A DNA stretch of 64,000 nucleotides from JADKAV01 sp963769435 (GTDB lineage Bacteria; Actinomycetota; Actinomycetes; S36-B12; UBA10799): the NCBI GenBank assembly GCA_963769435.1, contig CAVYLN010000001.1, positions 806,001 to 870,000 of the forward strand. Reading direction: 5' to 3'. The translations under genes were made by a program, and so were the position numbers. Position 1 is the stretch's first letter; the number at the start of each line of letters is the position of its first letter. Below are positions 54,947 through 63,346 of the stretch, piece by piece. The notes below the pieces were generated by a model, which was not told the DNA's origin, did no database searches, and was given only the letters and a program-made list of their open reading frames with translations.

Positions 54947-55999
54947 TCACTGCTCCTGAGGGGCGGCACGGGTCAGCACGAACGGACGCACGACTCCGAA
55001 GCCGCGCACGGGCCGGCCGCGCTGGGAACGCAGCGCGTAGTCGTCCAGCGGCTCGAGTTGCTCTTTGGTCTCGGCATCGACCAAGGTGGCGCCCGGCCTG
55101 GCCAGGGCCGTGAGCCTGCTTGCCAGGTTCACCGTCGTTCCGAACACGTCACCCATCCGCGAGACCACCTGTCCGGTGGCGATCCCTATCCGCATCTCCG
55201 GAACACCGTCGTCGTCCTCATGGATCTCGTGCAGACGCACTGCGATGTCCGCGGCTTGATCGGCGGTCGTGGCCACGAACAGCACCTCATCGCCGACCGA
55301 TTTGACCAGCCGCCCTCCGGCCGCAGCCACGATGTCCGAACTGACCGCCTCGAACCGGTGCACCAGCCTCGCGAGCTGGTCCTCCGGCAGACGCCGAGAC
55401 AGGCGTGTGTATCCGACCATGTCCGCGAAACCCACGCTGAGCACCCCTGACTCCGCCCCTGACGGCGACGCCCCTCCGACCGCGGCAGCGCGGGTGACCG
55501 CGGTGGCCACCGCCCGGCGCCACACGTAGACGAGCAGCGCTTCGAGGTCGGGCATCAACTTCTCCATCTCGTCGCCGAAAGCGTCGAGAGTGGATGCGGC
55601 CAAGCCGTCGGCGGTGTCGATGGTGCCGACCCGCTCAAGATGGCCGGCCAGTGTGTTGATCTGCCAGTCGGCCAGGCGTGCCGTGGTCTGGCCGAGTCCC
55701 CGCACGAGGTCGTTGGCGGTGTCAGGATCGAGTTGTCCGACCTCGATCAGGTTGAGCATCCGGTGCAGCGCCTCCACGTCCGAGAGGGTGAACGCCACGG
55801 CCTGGCCGACGTCGGCGTACCCCATCGACCGCCAGAGCACCCGCGCGGCCTCCAACGGGACATGGGCATCACGCGCGACCTCCTCCCGCGTGAACTGCAG
55901 AGGACCGCCGAGGAGCATCTCCTGGATCTGCCCCAGCGTCTCCTTCTGGGACTGGTCCGCCGAACCCGTACCGTCGGCCTGGTCGTCGGCCGGTGTCAC
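54947..55999 (-). CDS. Class III adenylate cyclase with N-terminal regulatory domain
   Basis: The 350-residue protein makes cAMP. Residues 1-150 resemble the regulatory domain of the Rv1264/Rv2212 type (LGQIQEMLLGGPLQFTREEV, YADVGQAVAFTLSDVEALHR). The catalytic domain keeps all six key residues: first metal Asp in VGFADMVGYT, adenine-specific Lys and second metal Asp in LVKSVGDEVLF, and Asp, Asn and Arg in GDVFGTTVNLASRLTAL. GTG 55999 overlaps the stop of the PH-domain membrane protein (GTGA), so the two are translated together. Confidence 0.92.
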   Translation of the reverse strand: MTPADDQADGTGSADQSQKETLGQIQEMLLGGPLQFTREEVARDAHVPLEAARVLWRSMGYADVGQAVAFTLSDVEALHRMLNLIEVGQLDPDTANDLVRGLGQTTARLADWQINTLAGHLERVGTIDTADGLAASTLDAFGDEMEKLMPDLEALLVYVWRRAVATAVTRAAAVGGASPSGAESGVLSVGFADMVGYTRLSRRLPEDQLARLVHRFEAVSSDIVAAAGGRLVKSVGDEVLFVATTADQAADIAVRLHEIHEDDDGVPEMRIGIATGQVVSRMGDVFGTTVNLASRLTALARPGATLVDAETKEQLEPLDDYALRSQRGRPVRGFGVVRPFVLTRAAPQEQ

Positions 56000-56551
56000 G
56001 ATTCGTTCGTCGGCGGACTCGGGTCGACGCCGCTGTTGCGCGAGCGCCGGAACGCATCGTCCTCGTCGTGGAGGCGGTACACCTCGCGCTGGACCTGCTC
56101 GACGTTCGGGATGTTCTCGATGATCAGTTGCCCACTCTCCGCCGCACTCTGCGACCATCAGGGTGCCGGTGTTGAGCAGTCGCTCCCAGACCGTGTTGTC
56201 GAAGGAGACGTCGTTGACCTTCGACAACGGCATGTCCCGGCCCTTGCGGGAGAGGATCCCGGTGCGGATGATGATCCGGCGATTGGTGAAGACGTACTGG
56301 GCGGTCCACCAGAAGAGGACGGGCCGGATGACAAGGATGAACAGTGCGATCAGTGCGATCACGACCACGACCCAGGTCAGGATGTCGCCGGTCGCGCCCT
56401 CGAACCAGGAGTTGGTGCGGCCCAGCACGAAGAAGGTGAGGCCGATGATGATCAGCAGCCAGACGGCCGGCCAGATCAACGTCTTGATAGACGGCCTCAG
56501 TTCGAACTGAACCTGCTCGTCGTTTCCAAGCAACTTCTGGGGGTAAGCCAT
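55996..56551 (-). CDS. PH-domain (YdbS/DUF304-like) membrane protein (one frame break)
   Basis: The protein has about 184 residues. It has two membrane segments (TLIWPAVWLLIIIGLTFFVL, LTWVVVVIALIALFILVIRP) followed by a bacterial PH domain, YVFTNRRIIIRTGILSRKG then LSKVNDVSFDNTVWERLLNT. After a frame change near 56148 the tail reads AESGQLIIENIPNVEQVQRE, then VYRLHDEDDAFRR. This is the Rv3278c-type protein next to birA. The function is unknown. ATG 56551 overlaps no other gene; it lies 32 bases after the birA stop. Confidence 0.87.
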
Positions 56552-56583
56552 GGCACCGATCGTGCCATGTCACAGGCCAAAGA

Positions 56584-57339
56584 TCACCCCAGAACAGTGA
56601 CATCTGCCGCGCTGAGTGCACGCACACCGAACTCGTCGCGCACCAGCAAGCGGCCATCAGCATCGATCTGCTCCGCGATCCCCTCACCGCTGCGGCCGGC
56701 CTCGACCACTTCGACCCGTCGCCGCAATGTCACGCACTGTGCCACATACGCGGTGTGCAGCCCGCAACGACCTGCATCGCCGGCGGACTCGCAGAACCGA
56801 GTCCACCATCCGTGCAGGTTCCCGACGATCCGCGCCAGCAAGCCATCGGCATCCGGATCGGCACCCAGTTCCGCGAGGCTGACAGCACGCGGGTCCGGGC
56901 GCTCCGCTGCAAACCGCAGGTTGACGCCGACCCCCACCACAGCACTGTTGGCGTCGCGCTGGCTGAGGATGCCCGCCACCTTGCCCTGATCGCTCACCAC
57001 GTCGTTGGGCCACTTCAGCCCGATCTCGGCCGCACCCACGCCGCGCACGGCATCGGCCACGGCCACACCGGTCAGCAATGGGATCCACCCCCACGCGGCA
57101 ACTGTCGCCGGCACATCCAGCCGCACCGAGAACGTCAGCCCGTCCCCGGGTCGACTGACCCAGGCACGCCCCAGACGCCCCCGGCCATCGGTCTGCTCGA
57201 GGGCCACGAGCACCTGTCCGCCGCCCTCGCGGCCCACCAGGTCGGCATTGGTCGAGCCGGTGCGGGCCACCACCAGCGGCGTCGGCCAGCCGATCCGCGC
57301 ACACACGTCGGTCACCGCATTGAATAGGTCATCGCTCAC
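56584..57339 (-). CDS. birA: Biotin-[acetyl-CoA-carboxylase] ligase
   Basis: The 251-residue protein attaches biotin to the carrier Lys of AccA3. It has the catalytic domain only, without the E. coli-type repressor HTH: VVARTGSTNADLVGREG, EQTDGRGRLGRAWVSRPG (biotinyl-AMP loop), LTFSVRLDVPATVAAWGWIP, IGLKWPNDVVSDQGKVAGIL and VVGVGVNLRF. GTG 57339 has TACGGT 6 bases upstream, overlapping the -10 of the divergent AccD5-like gene on the other strand. So its substrate, partner and ligase genes are grouped. Confidence 0.95.
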   Translation of the reverse strand: MSDDLFNAVTDVCARIGWPTPLVVARTGSTNADLVGREGGGQVLVALEQTDGRGRLGRAWVSRPGDGLTFSVRLDVPATVAAWGWIPLLTGVAVADAVRGVGAAEIGLKWPNDVVSDQGKVAGILSQRDANSAVVGVGVNLRFAAERPDPRAVSLAELGADPDADGLLARIVGNLHGWWTRFCESAGDAGRCGLHTAYVAQCVTLRRRVEVVEAGRSGEGIAEQIDADGRLLVRDEFGVRALSAADVTVLG

Positions 57340-57344
57340 GTTGC

Positions 57345-57350
57345 TACCGT
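57345..57350 (+). promoter_or_regulatory. Leaderless -10 element of the AccD5-like gene
   Basis: TACCGT lies 7 bases before ATG 57358, with no ribosome site. Confidence 0.5.
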
Positions 57351-57351
57351 A
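57346..57351 (-). promoter_or_regulatory. Leaderless -10 element of birA
   Basis: TACGGT on the minus strand lies 6 bases before GTG 57339. It shares five base pairs with the -10 element of the divergent carboxyltransferase gene. Confidence 0.5.
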
Positions 57352-57357
57352 CAAATC

Positions 57358-58950
57358 ATGAGCGCCCAATCGGCTGAATCGGTACCGGATCTGACCACCA
57401 CTGCGGGCAAACTGGAGGATCTGGCCGCGCGCCGTGAGGCTGCGGCCACCGCCGGTGGACAACGAGGCATCGACAAACAGCACTCCAAGGGCAAGATGAC
57501 CGCCCGCGAGCGCATCGAGTGGCTTATGGACGACGGCTCGTTCGTCGAACTCGACGAGTTGGCACGACACCGCTCCAACAACTTCGGTCTCGAGAAGACC
57601 CGGCCGTACGGCGACGGTGTGGTGACCGGCTACGGGACCATCGACGGTCGGCCGGTGTGTGTCTTCGCACAGGACTTCACGGTTTTCGGCGGCAGCCTCG
57701 GTGAGGTCTTCGGCGAGAAGATCGTGAAGGTCATGGACATGGCGATGGCCACCGGGGTCCCGGTCATCGGCATCAACGACTCCGGCGGGGCACGCATCCA
57801 GGAAGGTGTTGTGTCCCTGGGGCTGTACGGCGAGATATTCCAGCGCAACGTCCACGCGTCGGGCGTGGTCCCGCAGATCTCGCTGATCATGGGTCCGTGC
57901 GCCGGTGGAGCGGTCTACTCGCCGGCCATCACCGACTTCACCGTCATGGTCGACAAGACCTCCCACATGTTCATCACAGGCCCGGACGTGATCAAGACCG
58001 TCACCGGCGAGGATGTGGAGTTCGAGGAACTCGGTGGTGCGCGCACGCACAACAGCAAGTCGGGCGTGGCCCACATGATGGGCTCGGACGAGCAGGACGC
58101 CCTCGACATCGTCAAGAACCTGTTGAGCTACCTGCCCAGCAACAACATGGACCCCGCGCCGGCTTTTGAGAACCCCGCGGATCTCTCGGTCACCGACGAG
58201 GACCGGGAACTCGACACGATCATCCCCGACTCCCCGAACCAGCCGTACGACATCCACACGGTGATCGAGCACGTCCTCGACGACGGCGAGTTCCTGGAGG
58301 TACAACCTCTGTGGGCGCCGAACATGGTGATCGGCTTCGGCCGCGTGGAGGGTCACTCGGTGGGCGTGGTGGCGAACCAGCCGATGCAGTTCGCAGGAAC
58401 CCTTGACATCGACGCCAGCGAGAAGGCCTCACGGTTCGTCCGCACCTGCGACGCGTTCAACGTCCCCGTGCTCACGTTCGTCGACGTCCCGGGATTCCTG
58501 CCAGGCACCGACCAGGAATGGAACGGCATCATCCGGCGTGGCGCCAAGTTGATCTACGCCTACGGCGAGGCCACCGTCCCGAAGATCACGATCATCACCC
58601 GCAAGGCCTATGGCGGGGCGTACGTGGTCATGGGATCCAAACACCTCGGGGCGGACGTGGAACTGTCCTGGCCGACCGGACAGATCGCCGTGATGGGTGC
58701 ACAGGGCGCCGTCAACATCCTGTACCGCAAGGAGGTCGCAGCGGCCAAGGATCCCGATGCCGAGCGTGCCCGCCTGGTGGCGGAGTACGACAACGCCCTG
58801 GCCAATCCCTACCTCGCGGCGGACCGCGGGTACGTCGACCGGGTGATCATGCCGCACGAGACCCGGGGCGAGGTCGTCCGGGCCCTGCGCGCTCTGCGCA
58901 ACAAACGCGAGGTCCTGCCGCCCAAGAAGCACGGGAACATCCCGCTGTGA
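57358..58950 (+). CDS. accD5: Propionyl/acetyl-CoA carboxylase carboxyltransferase subunit (AccD5-like)
   Basis: The 530-residue protein is the beta subunit that carboxylates acetyl- or propionyl-CoA. The pattern KLEDLAARREAAATAGGQR, KGKMTARERIEWLMDDGSF, GINDSGGARIQEGVVSLGLY, IMGPCAGGAVYSPAITDF, VDVPGFLPGTDQEWNGIIRR and KAYGGAYVVMGSKHLGADV is that of AccD5/PccB. The place next to birA, accE, maf and accA3 matches M. tuberculosis Rv3279c-Rv3285. Its stop overlaps the accE start by 4 bases (GTGA). Confidence 0.95.
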   Translation: MSAQSAESVPDLTTTAGKLEDLAARREAAATAGGQRGIDKQHSKGKMTARERIEWLMDDGSFVELDELARHRSNNFGLEKTRPYGDGVVTGYGTIDGRPVCVFAQDFTVFGGSLGEVFGEKIVKVMDMAMATGVPVIGINDSGGARIQEGVVSLGLYGEIFQRNVHASGVVPQISLIMGPCAGGAVYSPAITDFTVMVDKTSHMFITGPDVIKTVTGEDVEFEELGGARTHNSKSGVAHMMGSDEQDALDIVKNLLSYLPSNNMDPAPAFENPADLSVTDEDRELDTIIPDSPNQPYDIHTVIEHVLDDGEFLEVQPLWAPNMVIGFGRVEGHSVGVVANQPMQFAGTLDIDASEKASRFVRTCDAFNVPVLTFVDVPGFLPGTDQEWNGIIRRGAKLIYAYGEATVPKITIITRKAYGGAYVVMGSKHLGADVELSWPTGQIAVMGAQGAVNILYRKEVAAAKDPDAERARLVAEYDNALANPYLAADRGYVDRVIMPHETRGEVVRALRALRNKREVLPPKKHGNIPL

Positions 58951-59147
58951 ACGCGCGCATCGAGGTCGTGCACGGCGGCCCGTCCGATGAGGAACTGGCC
59001 GTCGTCGTCTCGTTGCTGTCCGCGGCGGCCTCGGTGCCGGCCCAGCAGCCCGCCTCCGAGCTGTCGAACTGGGCCCGGCCGGCGATGCGCATCACACACC
59101 ATGCGGCCCCGGGCGCATGGTGGCGATCGGGATTCCCCCGGCCGTGA
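58947..59147 (+). CDS. accE: Acyl-CoA carboxylase epsilon subunit
   Basis: The 66-residue protein begins IEVVHGGPSDEELAVVVSLL, has SNWARPAMRITHHAAPGAWW and ends RSGFPRP. This is the AccE (PF13822) pattern of short actinobacterial epsilon subunits that stabilise the alpha-beta complex. GTG 58947 overlaps the accD5 stop, and its own stop overlaps the following GT2 start (GTGA both times), so all three are coupled. Confidence 0.88.
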   Translation: MNARIEVVHGGPSDEELAVVVSLLSAAASVPAQQPASELSNWARPAMRITHHAAPGAWWRSGFPRP

Positions 59148-60448
59148 CCGACGTCAGCGTCATCGTCCCGGTCTTCAACAAGGGCCCTTACCTGCCCGAG
59201 TTGATCGACTCCCTGCGACGACAGACCGCTGACTCCTTCGACGTGTGGCTGATCGACGACGGATCCACCGACGGCAGCCAGGTGTTCTGCGACCGGGTCG
59301 CCGCCAGCGACCCCCGCTTCCACGTGATCCATCAGGAGAACTCGGGGTGGCCGGGCAGGCCCCGCAACGTGGGGATCGAGGCGAGCAACGGACGCTACCT
59401 CTTCTTCGCGGACGCGGACGACTGGTGCGAGCCCACACTGCTGGCCGACCTCGTCGCGTTCGCGGACACCCACCACAGTGACGTCGTGCTCCCGGCGGTT
59501 CTGGCCGAAGGGCATTCGTACGCCACGCGGGAGCCCGTACTGGAGAACGTGGTGGACGTGGACGCGCGTGACGCCTTCCAGACCCTGACCCCGCACAAGT
59601 TGTTCCGCAGGTCGTACTTCGATGGCCTGGGCCTACGTTTCACCGAGGAGCGTGTTCCGCTTGAGGACGGCCAGTTGGTCGCGCGCGCCTACGTGGGCGG
59701 CGGTCGCATCAGCCGCTGCGGACAGCGCCTGGGGTACCACTACATGGGCCGTGAGGGCACGAACATCTCGTATGCGCCCCGGGACCCCTTGGCGCACGGC
59801 CGCAGTGTTGCGAGCATCATGGACTCCGCGAGACGACTGCCGGAGCACGCGGACGAGATCATCCTGGACATGTACCGGCGCAAGCTCTTGCGCTACCTGT
59901 CGCCGCGCTACCTGCTGATCATGCCCCCGGAGCGGCAGGCCGCATACGTCGAGGCGACCGCTGAGGTTGCCGGCCGCTTCATCTCGACCGAACTGGAGGC
60001 CTCGCTCACGGCCTGGCCCAGGCTGACCTCCCGCACCGCACGGTTGCGGACACCCGGGGTCAGCGTCGCCCTCGCGGAGGCACGCGCGTCCGATGCCGTC
60101 CCCGCCGAGCGCTCCAACGGCCATTGGTTCATCGGCCCGGTGCCCGCCGACGACATCGTGGTCGTCCGGCCCAAGGCCCGCAAGGTACCGACCCGCGGTG
60201 TCCGGGTGACGGCCAAACCCGACTGGTTGCGGGTGAGCGGTCCGCGGCTGGAGTTCCACACCGGCGACCGGGTGGTGGGTGCCGATGAGGCACTTCGGCC
60301 CAAGGGCCGGCTCGGCGGACACGCCGCGGCCTTCGCCTGCTGGGACGACCTGGAGGTCCCCGTCACCTACGACGGGGAGCCGGTCGTGGTCAACCGACTG
60401 CGCTACAGCGCGTCACCGGATGGTCAACTGATCGTCTCCGGGGTGTGA
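59144..60448 (+). CDS. GT2-family glycosyltransferase
   Basis: The 434-residue protein has an intact frame. The GT2 domain has VSVIVPVFNKGPYLPELIDS, DSFDVWLIDDGSTDGSQVF, NSGWPGRPRNVGIEASNGRY and the metal site FFADADDWCEP. The C-terminal 130 residues are beta-rich and may bind the acceptor, as in the middle part of the GT2-TagF fusion gene. It is placed between accE and maf, where M. tuberculosis has no such gene. I chose GTG 59144 because it overlaps the accE stop (GTGA) and starts just before the fold; ATG 59117 is possible. The sugar and acceptor are unknown. The 3' end overlaps maf by 25 bases. Confidence 0.88.
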   Translation: MTDVSVIVPVFNKGPYLPELIDSLRRQTADSFDVWLIDDGSTDGSQVFCDRVAASDPRFHVIHQENSGWPGRPRNVGIEASNGRYLFFADADDWCEPTLLADLVAFADTHHSDVVLPAVLAEGHSYATREPVLENVVDVDARDAFQTLTPHKLFRRSYFDGLGLRFTEERVPLEDGQLVARAYVGGGRISRCGQRLGYHYMGREGTNISYAPRDPLAHGRSVASIMDSARRLPEHADEIILDMYRRKLLRYLSPRYLLIMPPERQAAYVEATAEVAGRFISTELEASLTAWPRLTSRTARLRTPGVSVALAEARASDAVPAERSNGHWFIGPVPADDIVVVRPKARKVPTRGVRVTAKPDWLRVSGPRLEFHTGDRVVGADEALRPKGRLGGHAAAFACWDDLEVPVTYDGEPVVVNRLRYSASPDGQLIVSGV

Positions 60449-61035
60449 TTCCACAGATCCGGCCACGCGATGCCCGCATCGCGGACCATTCGTCGCACCA
60501 ACGGTACGGCCAGACCGATCACGTTGGAGGGGTCGCCCTCCACCCGCCGCACGAAGGCCGAACCGTATCCGTCGAGGGTGAACCCGCCCGCGACGTGCAG
60601 GGGTTCACCGGTCGCCACGTACGCGTCGATCTCCGCATCGTCGGGTTCCGCGAAGAACACGGCGGTGCGCTCCGCGGCCACCGCGACACCCCCCGGATGT
60701 ATCAGGCAGTGGCCGGTGATCAGGTCGGCCGACCGACCCCGGATCTCGCGCCACCGCATCACCGCCACCTCTGTGGTCAAAGGCTTGCCCAGGCTGCGCC
60801 CGTCCACGTCGAGCACCGAGTCCGCGCCCAGCACGAGTGCGTCCGGATGCCGCTGCGCCACCCATCGGGCCTTGGCCTCGGCGAGGACCAGCGCCACCTG
60901 TTCAGGCGTGGCACCAGGCATGGAAGCGGCGAGCCCCTCCTCATCGACCCCGCTGACCACCACCTCTGGATCGATGCCCGCCGCCCGCAGCAATCGCAGA
61001 CGCGACGGGGATGCCGAGGCGAGGATAAGGCGCAT
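60424..61035 (-). CDS. maf: Maf-family nucleoside triphosphate pyrophosphatase
   Basis: The 203-residue protein begins LILASASPSRLRLLRAAGID (the Maf nucleotide loop SASPxR) and has ALVLGADSVLDVDGRSLGKP, WREIRGRSADLITGHCLIHP, VYVATGE-like VATGEPLHVAGGFTLDGYGS and GDPSNVIGLAVPLVRRMVRD. Maf proteins hydrolyse dTTP, UTP or modified nucleotides and have been linked to septum control. ATG 61035 has no clear ribosome site. It is convergent with the GT2 gene. Position matches Rv3282. Confidence 0.95.
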   Translation of the reverse strand: MRLILASASPSRLRLLRAAGIDPEVVVSGVDEEGLAASMPGATPEQVALVLAEAKARWVAQRHPDALVLGADSVLDVDGRSLGKPLTTEVAVMRWREIRGRSADLITGHCLIHPGGVAVAAERTAVFFAEPDDAEIDAYVATGEPLHVAGGFTLDGYGSAFVRRVEGDPSNVIGLAVPLVRRMVRDAGIAWPDLWNHTPETIS

Positions 61036-61212
61036 GCGTGCATACTCGCACCGGCTGTCAGCGACCTCACCTGCGGCTCGGGGTTCTCAGGGATGGGTAG
61101 GTGACTCAGCGCAGCGGGACGGCCCCGTACGTGCCCATCCGGTGAACATCTGGCACGCAACCCGACCTGTCCAGCGGATACGTTCACCCCATCGGAATAC
61201 AGGGAGGGAAAC

Positions 61213-61467
61213 ATGTCACCAGATTCCACGCCCGGGGGACCGGCGAAGACGTACACGTTCTGGTCGGTCATCGCGACGTTCTTCTTCTGGCCGACGGGGT
61301 TGGCGGCGGTCTTCCAGTCCGGCAAGACCTACGCTGCCAACCAGGCTCAGCAGTGGGACTTGGCGCAGGCGGCCTCCAAAGAGGTGCGGAAATGGCAGAA
61401 CATCACTGGTGGCATCTTCATCGTCCTGTTCCTGCTGTCCATCCTGCTGCAGCTGGCGATCAACTGA
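61213..61467 (+). CDS. CD225/dispanin-family small membrane protein
   Basis: The 84-residue protein has two membrane segments, TFWSVIATFFFWPTGLAAVF and ITGGIFIVLFLLSILLQLAI, joined by a short basic loop (QSGKTYAANQAQQWDLAQAA, then SKEVRKWQ). This layout is that of CD225/dispanin (DUF-type interferon-induced transmembrane) proteins, which are common in Actinobacteria with no known function. The strong ribosome site AGGGAGGG lies about 5 bases before ATG 61213. Confidence 0.82.
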   Translation: MSPDSTPGGPAKTYTFWSVIATFFFWPTGLAAVFQSGKTYAANQAQQWDLAQAASKEVRKWQNITGGIFIVLFLLSILLQLAIN

Positions 61468-61507
61468 GACCCGGTACGCGGGCACCCGATCCGTACACCC
61501 CCGGGTC
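61468..61507 (+). terminator. Possible terminator stem after the CD225 gene
   Basis: GACCCGG (61468-61474) and CCGGGTC (61501-61507) are exact reverse complements, with inner TACG/CGTA pairing. There is no T-run, so support is modest. It begins directly at the CD225 stop codon. Confidence 0.35.
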
Positions 61508-61559
61508 GGCATCCGCGCGAAGGGCGCAGCCCAGCCCCATTCCGGGAACCACCTACTCC

Positions 61560-61565
61560 TAGACT
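61560..61565 (+). promoter_or_regulatory. Leaderless -10 element of accA3
   Basis: TAGACT lies 6 bases before GTG 61572. No ribosome site is present. Confidence 0.55.
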
Positions 61566-61571
61566 CGGGGT

Positions 61572-63329
61572 GTGCGCAAAGTCCTGATAGCAAATCGCGG
61601 AGAAATCGCCATCCGGGTCGCTCGGGCCTGCAGAGATGCCGGGCTCGCCAGCGTCGCCGTGTACGCGAACTCCGACCGAGACGCCCTGCACGTCAAGGCC
61701 GCCGACGAGGCCTACTCGCTGGACGGTGAGACCGCTGCGGAGACCTATCTGGTCATCGACAAGCTGCTCGACGTGGCCCGGCGCAGCGGTGCGGACGCGG
61801 TCCACCCCGGCTACGGCTTCCTCTCCGAGAACGCCGAGTTCGCACAGGCGGTCATCGACGCCGGCCTGATCTGGATCGGACCACCTCCAGCCGCCATCCG
61901 CTCGCTGGGCGACAAGGTGTCCGCACGGCACATCGCACAACGTGCCGGCGCACCGCTGGTGGCCGGCACGTCCGACCCGGTCTCGGGCGCCGACGAGGTG
62001 GTCGAGTTCGCCAAGGAGAACGGCCTACCGATCGCCATCAAGGCGGCCTTCGGCGGCGGCGGGCGCGGACTCAAGGTCGCCCGGACGCTGGAGGAGATCC
62101 CGGAACTCTACGACTCAGCCGTGCGCGAAGCGGTGGCCGCGTTCGGCCGCGGGGAGTGTTTCGTCGAGCGCTACCTCGACAATCCGAGGCACGTCGAGAC
62201 CCAGGTCCTCGCGGACATGCACGGCAATGCGGTGGTCGTGTCCACCCGCGACTGCTCGCTGCAGCGCCGCCACCAGAAGCTGGTCGAGGAGGCGCCGGCG
62301 CCGTTCCTCAGCGAGGCCCAGGTCGCCGAGTTGTACCGCGCGAGCAAGGCCATCGTGAAAGAGGCGGGGTACGTGGGTGCCGGCACCTGCGAGTTCCTGG
62401 TCGGCCTCGACGGGACGATCTCGTTCCTGGAGGTCAACACGCGACTGCAGGTCGAACACCCCGTGACCGAAGAGGTCTCCGGGATCGATCTGGTGCGTGA
62501 ACAGTTCCGGATCGCTGACGGCGAGGCCCTCGGTTACGAGGATCCGGAGTTGCGCGGTCACTCCTTCGAGTTCCGCATCAACGGGGAGGACCCGGGCCGC
62601 AACTTCCTGCCCGCGCCCGGCGTGCTGACGGTGTGGAAGCCGCCGTCCGGGCCCGGTGTCCGGCTCGACGGAGGTTTCACCACCGGCGATGTGATCGGCG
62701 GGAACTTCGACTCGCTGCTGGCCAAACTCATCGTCACAGGGGCGACCCGGCAGGAGGCGCTGGAGCGCTCACGCCGCGCCCTGGCCGAGTTCGAGGTGGA
62801 GGGCATCGCCACGGCGATCACGTTCCACCGGGTCGTCGTGGAGGACCCGGCGTTCGCGCCGCTGGACCCCAAGGAGCAGTTCCACGTCCACACCCGTTGG
62901 ATCGAGACGGAGTTCGACAACACGATCCCGGCCTACACCGACAGTGTGGAGGCCGACGCCGAAGAGGGTGAACGGCAGGCCGTGACCGTCGAGGTCGGCG
63001 GCAAACGTATCGAGGTGACCCTGCCCGCTGCTCTTTCGGTCGGCGCTGCGGCGCCGGCGGGGGGCAAGCGCCCCACAAAACGCGCCAAGAAGTCCTCTGG
63101 AGGCGCCGCATCGGGTGAATCGCTCACCGCGCCGATGCAGGGCACGATCGTCAAGGTCGCTGTGGAGGAGGGCCAGACGGTCGAGGCCGGCGAGTTGATC
63201 GTGGTCCTGGAAGCCATGAAGATGGAACAGCCCCTCAATGCCCACAAAGCGGGCACGGTCACTGGGCTGAAAGCCGAAATCGGAGCTACGGTACCTACAG
63301 GGACAGTTCTCTGCGAGATCAAGGACTAA
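61572..63329 (+). CDS. accA3: Biotin carboxylase / biotin carrier alpha subunit
   Basis: The 585-residue protein combines biotin carboxylase and biotin carrier. The carboxylase has KVLIANRGEIAIRVARACRD, AVHPGYGFLSENAEFAQAV, KAAFGGGGRGLKVARTLEE (ATP-grasp glycine loop), EFLEVNTRLQVEHPVTEEVS-type catalytic region and FEFRINGEDPGRNFLPAPG. A Lys/Ala-rich linker (KRPTKRAKKSSGGA) leads to the carrier domain with biotin site VVLEAMKMEQPLNAHKAG. BirA adds biotin to the Lys of AMKM. It probably serves both carboxyltransferases in this window. Confidence 0.97.
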   Translation: MRKVLIANRGEIAIRVARACRDAGLASVAVYANSDRDALHVKAADEAYSLDGETAAETYLVIDKLLDVARRSGADAVHPGYGFLSENAEFAQAVIDAGLIWIGPPPAAIRSLGDKVSARHIAQRAGAPLVAGTSDPVSGADEVVEFAKENGLPIAIKAAFGGGGRGLKVARTLEEIPELYDSAVREAVAAFGRGECFVERYLDNPRHVETQVLADMHGNAVVVSTRDCSLQRRHQKLVEEAPAPFLSEAQVAELYRASKAIVKEAGYVGAGTCEFLVGLDGTISFLEVNTRLQVEHPVTEEVSGIDLVREQFRIADGEALGYEDPELRGHSFEFRINGEDPGRNFLPAPGVLTVWKPPSGPGVRLDGGFTTGDVIGGNFDSLLAKLIVTGATRQEALERSRRALAEFEVEGIATAITFHRVVVEDPAFAPLDPKEQFHVHTRWIETEFDNTIPAYTDSVEADAEEGERQAVTVEVGGKRIEVTLPAALSVGAAAPAGGKRPTKRAKKSSGGAASGESLTAPMQGTIVKVAVEEGQTVEAGELIVVLEAMKMEQPLNAHKAGTVTGLKAEIGATVPTGTVLCEIKD

Positions 63330-63346
63330 CAACCTGGAGGCGGGCC

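Noticed and set aside
53425..55113. A 562-codon plus-strand open frame opposite the carboxyltransferase gene
   Set aside because: It is the mirror of an intact, highly conserved gene.
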